DNA from: Owenia fusiformis
Taxonomy: Eukaryota; Annelida; Polychaeta; Sabellida; Oweniidae
Reading direction: 5' to 3'
Assembly (NCBI GenBank): GCA_903813345.2
Contig: CAIIXF020000007.1
Span: 2,981,730-3,045,729, forward strand
Length of the DNA stretch: 64,000 nt
Made by a program: the position numbers and the translations under genes. Numbering within the stretch: position 1 is the stretch's first letter; each line of letters begins with the position of its first letter. Below, piece by piece: positions 54,600 through 64,000 of the stretch. A model generated the notes under the pieces. It was given only the letters and a program-made list of their open reading frames with translations. It searched no databases and was not told where the DNA came from.

Positions 54600-56880
54600 A
54601 CACTCAATTTGAAAAATCAACTTTTCTGACCTTTCGAAGGTCACTGAAGGTCAACTAAAGGTCAAATGTCAAATCTGAGCTTAAATATGAACTCCTGAGA
54701 AGTTGTAGATGATTTTAAAAAAAAAGTTGGGTGAATTTGAAGCAAGTTAAAATTTGACCTTATAAACTTTGAAAAATTGACCTTTTTCAGTTTTTGAGCT
54801 CTTATATCTCAAAACTGGGACAAAATTTTAATAAATAGTCAATAGCTAATATGTGTAGAACCCTTAGAGGAATGTATATCTTGACTTTAAATTAAAAATA
54901 TTGATTTGTAGTCTTGAACTATGAGAAACTTAGATAGCACAGTTTGTGACCTAATTTCGATGACCTTGACCTTTGACCTTGAAATTTTTACTCTTTTAGA
55001 CCTCAGTAGGCTTTTTGTAATTAGACTGACCTAAATTTTAATCCAAAGACTTAATTTGAAAAATCAACTTTTCTGACCTTTCGAAGGTCACTGAAGGTCA
55101 ACTAAAGGTCAAATGTCAAATCTGAGGTTAAATATGAACTCCTGAGAAGTTGTACATGATTTTTAAAAAAAAGTTGGGTGAATTTGAAGCAAGTTAAAAT
55201 TTGACCTTATAAACTTTGAAAAATTGACCTTTTTCAGTTTTTGAGCTCTTATATCTCAAAACTTGGACAAAATTTTAATAAATAGTCAATGGCTAATATG
55301 TGTAGAACCCTTAGAGGAATGTATATCTTGACTTTCAATTAAAAATATTGATTTGTAGTCTTGAACTATGAGAAACTTAGATAGCACAGTTTGTGACCTA
55401 ATTCGATGACCTTGACCTTTGACCTTGAAATTTTTACTCTTTTAGACCTCAGTAGGCTTTTTGTAATTAGACTGACCTAAATTTGAATCCAAAGACTCAA
55501 TTTGAAAAATCAACTTTTCTGACCTTTCGAAGGTCACTGAAGGTCAACTAAAGGTCAAATGTCAAATCTGAGGTTAAATATGAACTCCTGAGAAGTTGTA
55601 CATGATTTTTAAAAAAAAGTTGGGTGAATTTGAAGCAAGTTAAAATTTGACCTTATAAACTTTGAAAAATTCACCTTTTTCAGTTTTTGAGCTCTTATAT
55701 CTCAAAACTGGGACAAAATTTTAATAAATAGTCAATGGCTAATATGTGTAGAACCCTTAGAGGAATGTATATCTTGACTTTCAATTAAAAATATTGATTT
55801 GTAGTCTTGAACTATGAGAAACTTAGATAGCACAGTTTGTGACCTAATTTGATGACCTTGACATTTGACCTTGAAATTTTTACTTTTTTAGACCTCAGTA
55901 GGCTTTTTGTAATTAGACTGACCTAAATTTGAATCCAAAGACTCAATTTGAAAAATCAACTTTTCTGACCTTTCGAAGGTTACTGAAGGTCAACTAAAAG
56001 TCAAAGGTCAAATCTGAGGTTAAATATGAACTCCTGAGAAGTTGTACATGATTTTTAAAAAAAAGTTGGGTGAATTTGAAGCAAGTTAAAATTTGACCTT
56101 ATAAACTTTGAAAAATTCACCTTTTTCAGTTTTTGAGCTCTTATATCTCAAAACTGGGACAAAATTTTAATAAATAGTCAATGGCTAATATGTGTAGAAC
56201 CCTTAGAGGAATGTATATCTTGACTTTCAATTAAAAATATTGATTTGTAGTCTTGAACTATGAGAAACTTAGATAGCACAGTTTGTGACCTAATTTGATG
56301 ACCTTGACATTTGACCTTGAAATTTTTACTTTTTTAGACCTCAGTAGGCTTTTTGTAATTAGACTGACCTAAATTTGAATCCAAAGACTCAATTTGAAAA
56401 ATCAACTTTTCTGACCTTTCGAAGGTTACTGAAGGTCAACTAAAAGTCAAAGGTCAAATCTGAGGTTAAATATGAACTCCTGAGAAGTTGTACATGATTT
56501 TTAAAAAAAAGTTGGGTGAATTTGAAGCAAGTTAAAATTTGACCTTATAAACTTTGAAAAATTGACCTTTTTCAGTTTTTGAGCTCTTATATCTCAAAAC
56601 TGGGACAAAATTTTAATAAATAGTCAATGGCTAATATGTGTAGAACCCTTAGAGGAATGTATATCTTGACTTTCAATTAAAAATATTGATTTGTAGTCTT
56701 GAACTATGAGAAACTTAGATAGCACAGTTTGTGACCTAATTTGATGACCTTGACATTTGACCTTGAAATTTTTACTTTTTTAGACCTCAGTAGGCTTTTT
56801 GTAATTAGACTGACCTAAATTTGAATCCAAAGACTCAATTTGAAAAATCAACTTTTCTGACCTTTCGAAGGTCACTGAAG
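54600..56880. repeat. Homogeneous 446-bp tandem units, five copies
   Basis: The landmark GTCTTGAACTATGAGA occurs at 54911, 55358, 55804, 56250 and 56696, i.e. steps of 447, 446, 446 and 446. The units are nearly identical, far more alike than units elsewhere in the array, so they expanded recently. Confidence 0.9.
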
Positions 56881-57336
56881 GTCAACTAAAGGTCAAAGGT
56901 CAAATCTGAAGTCAGATTTGGACTCCTGGGAACTTGTAGATGATTTTTAAAAAAAAAATTGGTCAGATTGAAGCAAGTTGAAAAATGACCTCTTTTGACC
57001 GTTTTTTGACGTCAAATATCTCAAAAACGGTAAAAATTTAATGCTGACATATAGTGAACAATTTGTAGAGAATACTTAAATGTAGTTTCAGTTTAATTCA
57101 TCGCAAGAAATAATGAAGTATAATGACAAACTTGAGAAACTTGAAAAAAAACTTAGTTTTGACCTAGATTTTGACCTTTGACCTTGACCTAGATAAAAAA
57201 TATTTTCCCCCCAATTTCAGCCAAGGTTCCTAGTAGGATCATATAGTAGGTAGTTGAAAGCTAGTTGGAAGTAGGAGAAAAATGCTTTGATAGAATAAGA
57301 ATAATAAGAATAAATAAAGAAAACCTACAAAAGCTA

Positions 57337-57364
57337 TAGGAGGCCCTTTCAGGAGGGCCTCCTA
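57337..57364. repeat. GGAGGCCC terminal hairpin, copy 1
   Basis: Perfect 11-bp stem TAGGAGGCCCT / AGGGCCTCCTA with loop TTCAGG, followed by ATAA. Preceded by CTACAAAAGCTA. Confidence 0.85.
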
Positions 57365-57399
57365 ATAAATAAATAAATAAAGAAAAGCTACAAAAGCTA

Positions 57400-57427
57400 T
57401 AGGAGGCCCTTTCAGTAGGGCCTCCTA
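57400..57427. repeat. GGAGGCCC terminal hairpin, copy 2
   Basis: Same 11-bp stem with loop TTCAGT. Followed by ATAATAATAATA and the next module head. Confidence 0.85.
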
Positions 57428-57439
57428 ATAATAATAATA

Positions 57440-59462
57440 ACTAGAGATCAAGATTGCAAGCAATCTTACGGAGGCCCGTAGGTGTTTTGGCCTTATATGG
57501 TCAACCAATGGTCAAAAGATGGTTATTAAGTCAGTTTCTAAGTCAGCTAGTTACTAAGTTAGTTATTGACTACGTAAGTTACTAAGTTAGTAACTTTAAG
57601 TATATTACTAAGTAAGTTATGAAGTTGGTTATATGGTTTCTTCCAAGGTCAACCAAAGGTCAAAACTAAAGTCAGATTTGAACTCCTGATAATTTGTAGA
57701 TGGTTTTTAAAAAAAAGTTTGGTCAATTTAGAGCAAGTTGAAATTTGACCTTAGAAATTTCGAAATTTGACTTTTTTAAGTTTTTGAGCTCTAATATCTC
57801 AAAACTGGTGCAAAATTTGAATAGATAATCAATAAGTAACATGTGTATAACCTTGAGAGGAATCTATATTCTGACTTTCATTAAAAAATATTGATTTGTA
57901 GTCACCAATTATGAGAAACTTAGAAAACACAGTTTGTGATTAAGCTTGATGACCTTGACCTTTGACCTTGCAAATTTTACTTTTTTAGGCCTCAGTAGGT
58001 CTTTTGTGAATAAATATACCTAAATTTAAACCCAGAAAATCGATTTGAAAAATCTACTTTTTTTACACTTTGGAGGTCACTGAAGGTCAACCAAAGGTCA
58101 AAGGTCAAAAGTAAGGTCAGATTTAAAATCCTGAGAACTTGTAGATGATTTTTAAAAAAAAGTTTGGTCAATTTAGATCAAGTTGAAATTTGACCTTGAA
58201 AAATTTCGAAATTTGACCTTTTTCAGTTTTTGAGCTCTAATATCTCAAAACTGGTGCAAGATCTTAATAAATAATCAATTGCTAATATGTTTAGAACCTT
58301 TAGAGGAATATATATCCTGACTTTCATTAAAAAATATTGATTTGTAGTCACAAACTTTGAGAAACTTAGAAAACACACTTTGTGATTTAATTCAATGACC
58401 TTGACCTTTGACCTTGAAAATTTTACTTTTTTGGACCTCTTAAGGTCTTTTGTGATTGAATGCACCTAAATTTGAATCCCAAAAATCGATTTTACAAATC
58501 AACTTTTTTGACCTTTCGAAGGTCACTGAAGGTCAACTAAAGGTCATAGGTCGAAACTAAGGTCAGATTTGAGTTCCTGAGATCTTGTAGATGCTTTTTA
58601 AAAAAAAGTTTGGTCAATTTAGAGCAAGTTGAAATTTGACCTTGAAAAATTTCGAAATTTGACCGTTTTTCAGTTTTTGAGTTCTAATATCTCAAAACTG
58701 GAGCAAAATTTTAATAAATAGTCAATTGCTAATATGTGAAGAACCTTTAGAGGAATATATATTCTGACTTTCAGTAAAAAAATTGATCTGTAGTCTCCAA
58801 TTTTGAGAAACTTAGAAAACACAGTTTGTGATTTCGTTTGATGACCTTGACCTTTGACCTTGCAAATTTTACTTTTTTAGACCTCAGAAGGTCTTTTGTG
58901 AATAAATATACCTAAATTTGAATCCAGAAAATCGATTCGAAAAATCAACTTTTTTGACCTTTCGGAGGTCACTGAAGGTCAACCAAAGGTCAAAGGTCAA
59001 AAGTAAGGTCAGATTTGGAATCCTGAGAACTTGTAGATGAGTTTAAAAAAAAAAATTGGTCAATTTGAAGCAAGTTGAAAAAAGACCTTTTTTGACCTTT
59101 TTTTGACCTTCAATATCTCAAAATCTAGGCAAAATTTCTCTAGACGGCAAAAGGCTAAGACTAATAGAATACTAATATCTATCTGTATGCAAAAATTCAG
59201 CCAAAAATATTGAAGTGTAGTGTCAGGATTTGAGAAACTTGAAAAAAACTTAGATTTGACCTAGATTTTGACCTTGACCTAGATAAGAATTCCTTTCCCG
59301 CCAAGTTCAGCCAAGGTCCCTAGTATGGCTATGGAAGAGCTAGTTGAAAGGTAGTTGGAAGTAGGAGAAAAGGTCCCGGGAAGAATAAATAAAGAATAAA
59401 GAATAATAATATCTACAAAATTAATAGGAGGCCCCTGCCGGGGGGCCTCCTAATAAAGAATA
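57440..59462. repeat. Array module 5 (2023 bp)
   Basis: Short head ACTAGAGATCAAGATTGC. An early stretch has GTTACTAAGT/AAGTCAGTT repeats (57510-57640), and about three units follow. The last unit contains GGCAAAAGGCTAAGACTA, as in the 40 kb element. It ends with a hairpin at 59425-59452. Confidence 0.8.
59425..59452. repeat. GGAGGCCC terminal hairpin, copy 3 with compensated change
   Basis: Stem TAGGAGGCCCC / GGGGCCTCCTA, loop TGCCGG. Relative to copies 1 and 2 the innermost T-A pair is C-G, so the stem stays perfect. Confidence 0.85.
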
Positions 59463-62205
59463 ACTAGACTTTTGAAGATTGCAAGCAATCTCACGGAGGC
59501 CCTCTTAGGCATTTTTGACAATTTGAAGGTCAACTAAAGGATAAATATCAAATCTGAGGTCAGATGTGAACTCCTGAGAACTTGTAGATGATTTTCAAAA
59601 AAAGATTTTGTCAATTTGAAGCGAGTTGAAATTTGACCTTGAAAAATTTCGAAATTGACCTTTTTTCAACTTTTGAACTGTTATATCTCAAACTGGGACA
59701 AAATTCTATTAGATCGTCAATTGCTAATATGTGTACAGCCCTTAGAGGAATGTGTATATTCCGACTCCGGATTAAAAATATTGGTTTGTAGTCGAACTTT
59801 GCGAAACTTAGATAGCACAGTTTGTGACCTAATTTCATGATCTTGACCTTTGACTTTGAAAAGTTTTACTTTTTTAGACCTCAGTAGGACTTTTGTAATT
59901 AAGCTGACCTAAATTTGAATCCAAAGACTCAATTTGAAAAATCAACTTTTCTTACCTTTCGAAGGTCATTGAAGGTCAATTAAAGTTCAAAGGTCAAATC
60001 TGAGGTCAGATTTGGACTCCCGGGAACTTGTAGATGAGTTATAAAAAAAGTTTGGTCAGATTGAAGCAAGTTGAAAAATGACCTTTTTTGACCGTTTTTT
60101 TACGTCAAATATCTCAAAAACGGTAAAAATTTAATGCTGACATACAGTGAACAATTTGTAGAGAATACTAAAATGTAGTTTCAGTTTAATTCATCGCAAG
60201 AAATAATGAAGTATAAGGACAAAGTTGAGAAACTTGAAAAAAATTTAGATTTGACCTAGATTTTGACCTTTGACCTAATTTGATAACCGTGACCTTTGAC
60301 CTTGAAAATTTTACTGTTTTAGAGCTCAGTAGGTCTTTTATGATTAGGCTAACCCTAAATACTGAAATATGAATCCAAACACTCAATTTGAAAAATCAAC
60401 TTTTCTGACCTTTCGAAGGTCACTGAAGGTCAACTAAAGGTGAAATGTCAAATCTGAGGTTAAATATGAACTCCTGAGAAGTTGTAGATGATTTTTAAAA
60501 AAAGTTGGGTGAATTTGAAGCAAGTTAAAATTTGACCTTATAAATTGACCTTTTTCAGTTTTTGAGCTCTTATACCTCAAAACTGGGACAAAATTTTAAT
60601 AAATAGTCAATGACTACTATGTGTAGAACCCTTAGAGAAATGTATATATAGACTTTCAATTAAAAATATTGATTTGTAGTCTTGAACTATGAGAAACTTA
60701 GATACCACAGTTTGTGACCTGATTTGATGACCTTGACCTTTGACCTTGAAATTTTTACTTTTTTAGACCTCAGTAGGCTTTTTGTAATTAGACTGACCTA
60801 AATTTGAATCCAAAAACTCAATTTGAAAAATCAACTTTTCTGACCTTTCGAAGGTCACTGAAGGTCAACCAAAGGTCAAAGGTCAAATTTGACGTCAGAT
60901 TTGGACTCCTGGGAACTAGTAGATGATTTTTAAAAAAAAATTTGGTCAGATTGAAGCAAGTTGAAAAATGACTTTTTTTGGCCGTTTTTTGACGTCAAAT
61001 ATCTCAAAAACGGTAAAAATTTAATGCTGACATATAGTGAACAATTTGTAGAGAATAAATTAAATGTAGTTTCAGTTTAATTCATCGCAAGAAATAATGA
61101 AGTATAAGGACAAAGTTGAGAAACTTGAAAAAAATTTAGATTTGACCTAGATTTTGACCTTTGACCTAATTTGATAACCGTGACCCTTGACCTTGAAAAT
61201 TTTACTGTTTTAGAGCTCAGTGGGTCTTTTATGATTAGGCTTACCCTAAATTTGAATCCAAAAACTCAATTTGAAAAATCAACTTTTCTGACCTTTCGAA
61301 GGTCACTGAAGGTCAACTAAAGGTCAAATGTCAAATCTGAGGTTAAATATGAACTCCTGAGGAGTTGTAGATGATTTTTAAAAAAAAGTTGGGTGAATTT
61401 GAAGCAAGTTGAAATTCGACCTTATAAACTTTAAAAAATCGACCTTTTTCAGTTTTTGAGCTCTTATATCTCAAAACTGGGACAAAATCTTAATAAATAG
61501 TCAAGACTAATATGTGTAGAACCCTCAGAGGAATGTACATCTTGACTTTCAATTAAAAATATTGATTTGTAGTCTTGAACTATGAGAAACTTAGATAGCA
61601 CAATTTGTGACCTAATTTGATGACCTTGACCTTTGACCTTGAAATTTTTACTTTTTTAGACCTCAGTAGGCTATTTGTAATTAGACTGACTTAAATTTGA
61701 ATCCAAAGACTCAATTTGAAAAATCAACGTTTCTGACCTTTCGAAGGTCACTGAAGGTCAACTAAAGGTCAAAGGTCAAATCTGAGGTCAGATTCGGACT
61801 CCTGGGAACTTGTAGATGATTTTTAAAAAAAATTTGGTCAGATTGAAGCAAGTTGAAAAATGACCTTTTTTGACCGTTTTTTGACGTCAAATATCTCAAA
61901 AACGGTAAAAATTTAATGCTGACATATAGTGAACAATTTGTAGAGAATACTTAAATGTAGTTCCAGTTTAATTCATCGCAAGAAATAATGAAGTATAAGG
62001 ACAAACTTGAGAAACTTGAAAAAAAACTTAGATTTGACCTAGATTTTGACCTTTGACCTTGACCTAGATAAAAAATATTTTCCCCCCTATTCCAGCCCAG
62101 GTTCCTAGTAGGATCATATAGTAGGTAGTTGAAAGCTAGTAGGAAGTAGAAGAAAAATGCTTTGAAAGAATAATAAATAAATAAAGAATAAAGAATAAAG
62201 AAAGA
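59463..62205. repeat. Array module 6 (2743 bp)
   Basis: Head and unit order as in module 3, and of almost the same length. The tail ends in an AATAAATAAAGAA microsatellite. Confidence 0.8.
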
Positions 62206-64000
62206 ACTAGACTTTTGAAGATTGCAAGCAATCTCACGGAGGCCCTCTTAGGCATTTTTGACAATTTGAAGGTCAACTAAAGGACAAATATCAAATCTGA
62301 AGTCAGATGTGAACTCCTGAAAACTTGTAGATGATTTTCAAAAAAAAGATTATGTCAATTTGAAGCGAGTTTAAATTTGACCTTGAAAAATTTCGAAACT
62401 GACCTTTTTTCAACTTTTGAACTCTTATATCTCAAACTGGGACAAAATTCAATTAGATAGTCAATTGCTAATATGTGTACAACCCTTAGAGGAATGTGTA
62501 TATTTTGACTCCGGATTAAAAATATTGGTTTGTAGTCGAACTTTGCGAAACTTAGATAGCACAGTTTGTGACCTAATTTCATGATCTTGACCTTTGACTT
62601 TGAAAAGTTTTACTTTTTTAGACCTCAGTAGGACTTTTGTAATTAAGCTGACCTAAATTTGAATCCAAAGACTCAATTTAAAAAATCAACTTTTCTTACC
62701 TTTCGAAGGTCATTGAAGGTCAATTAAAGTTCAAAGGTGAAATCTGAGGTCAGATTTGACCTAGATCTTGACCTTTGACCTAATTTGATAACCGTGACCC
62801 TTGACCTTGAAAATTTTACTGTTCTAGAGCTCAGTAGTTTTTTTTTGATTAGGCCAACCCTAAATTTGAATCCAAAAACTCAATTTGAAAAATCAACTTT
62901 TCTGACATTTCGAAGGTCACTGAAGGTCAACTAAAGGTCAAATGTCAAATCTAAGGTTAAATATGAACTCCTGAGAAGTTGCAGATGATTTTTAAAAAAA
63001 AGTTGGGTGAATTTGAAGGAAGTTACAATTTGACCTTATAAACGTTGAAAAAATGACCTTTTTCAGTTTTTGAGCTCTTATATCTCAAAACTGGGACAAA
63101 ATTTTAATAAATAGTCAATGACTAATATGTGTAGAACCCTTAGAGAAATGTATATCTTGACTTTCAATTAAAAATATTGATTTGTAGTCTTGAACTATGA
63201 GAAACTTAGATAGCACAGTTTGTGACCTAATTTGATGACCTTGACCTTGAAATTTTTACTTTTTTGCTTTTTGCTTTTTGTAATTAGACTGACCTAAGTT
63301 TGAATCCAAAGACTCAATTTGAAAAATCAACTTTTCTGACCTTTCGAAGGTCACTGAAGGTCAATTAAAGGTCATAGGTCAAAACTAAGGTCAGATTTGA
63401 GTTCCTGAGATCTTGTAGATGCTTTTTAAAAAAGAGTTTGGTCAATTTAGAGCAAGTTGAAATTTGACCCTGAAAAATTTCGAAATTTGACCTTTTTTCA
63501 GTTTTTGAGTTCTTATATCTCAAAACTGGAGCAAAATTTCAATAAATAGTCAATTGCTAATATGTTTAAAGCCTTTAGAGGAATATATATTCTGACTTTC
63601 AGTAAAAAAATTGATTTGTAGTCTCCAATTTTGAGAAACTTAGAAAACACAGTTTGTGATTTCGTTTGATGACCTTGACCTTTGACCTTGCAAATTTTAC
63701 TTTTTTAGACCTCAGAAGGGCTTTTGTGAATAAATATACCTAAATTTGAATCCAGAAAATCAATTTGAAAAATCAACTTTTTTGACCTTTCGGAGGTCAC
63801 TGAAGGTCAACCGAAGGTCAAAGGTCAAAAGTAAGGTCAGATTTGGAATCCTGAGAACTTGTAGATGAGTTTTTAAAAAAAAATTGGTCAATTTGAAGCA
63901 AGTTGAAAAAAGACCTTTTTTGACCGTTTTTTGACCTTAATATCTCAAAATCTAGACGAAATTTATTTAGACGGCAAAAGGCTAACACTAATAGAATACT
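62206..64000. repeat. Array module 7 (runs off window)
   Basis: Head as in module 3. Near 62745-62770 the unit order skips directly from TCAGATTTGACC to CTAGATCTTGACC, an internal deletion relative to module 6. It ends in GGCAAAAGGCTAACACTA sequence as the window closes. Confidence 0.8.

Larger units (their letters stand above)
53691..57439. repeat. Array module 4 (3749 bp), longest
   Basis: Head as in module 3. It holds the run of nearly identical 446-bp units and then the standard tail, after which come an AATAAG microsatellite and two copies of the GGAGGCCC hairpin before the next head. Confidence 0.8.

Noticed and set aside
58223-58465. Minus-strand frames of 60-80 codons repeated through the 47.6-64 kb array
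   Set aside because: They recur with each satellite unit and change frame with small indels, so no selection on coding is seen.

Overview
The window is AT-rich, intron-rich animal nuclear DNA crowded with short DNA transposons, most likely from a marine invertebrate. I cannot name the species from sequence alone. Evidence for an animal genome: small exons (about 85-450 bp) with clean GT-AG sites, many non-autonomous elements with TA or 5-bp target duplications, degenerate Tc1/mariner and LINE relics, and large minisatellite arrays. Nothing looks prokaryotic or viral, and I saw no rRNA gene, convincing tRNA gene or CRISPR array.

Layout. 1-19.5 kb is mostly transposon debris: many terminal-inverted-repeat elements, two LINE 3' fragments, a near-perfect 1.09-kb tandem duplication (9379-11561), and a ~2.9-kb foldback structure whose arms are built of ~50-bp tandem repeats (14.2-17.06 kb). 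A possible last exon of an unknown gene lies at 954-1089. 19.6-33.2 kb holds an 11-exon plus-strand gene for a 607-residue protein kinase. Its kinase motifs and C-terminal domain resemble NF-kappa-B-inducing kinase (NIK/MAP3K14). Its introns carry nested transposons, minisatellites and, just before exon 7, a tandem array made of the sequence that encodes the kinase subdomain IX motif. 33.2-35.9 kb is the convergent intergenic/3'UTR zone with an 85-bp tandem array. 35.86-46.2 kb holds the last 12 exons of a minus-strand WD40/beta-propeller gene with an acidic tail; its 5' part was not found. 47.6-64 kb is a head-to-tail array of seven repeat modules with internal ~446-bp units packed with TGACCT/AGGTCA.

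The kinase and WD40 genes are convergent neighbours. Nothing in the sequence shows that they work together. The strongest unexplained signals are: (1) a repeat family whose 5' head motif matches the arm of its 3' terminal hairpin, with compensated changes between subfamilies (39.78-41.70 kb and the 47.6-64 kb array); (2) the repeated DR4-DR5-DR1 arrangement of nuclear-receptor half-sites in that array; (3) the intronic array of kinase-motif copies; and (4) a compact three-way-junction palindrome at 5588-5652. All gene models are hand-derived from splice sites and reading-frame continuity.
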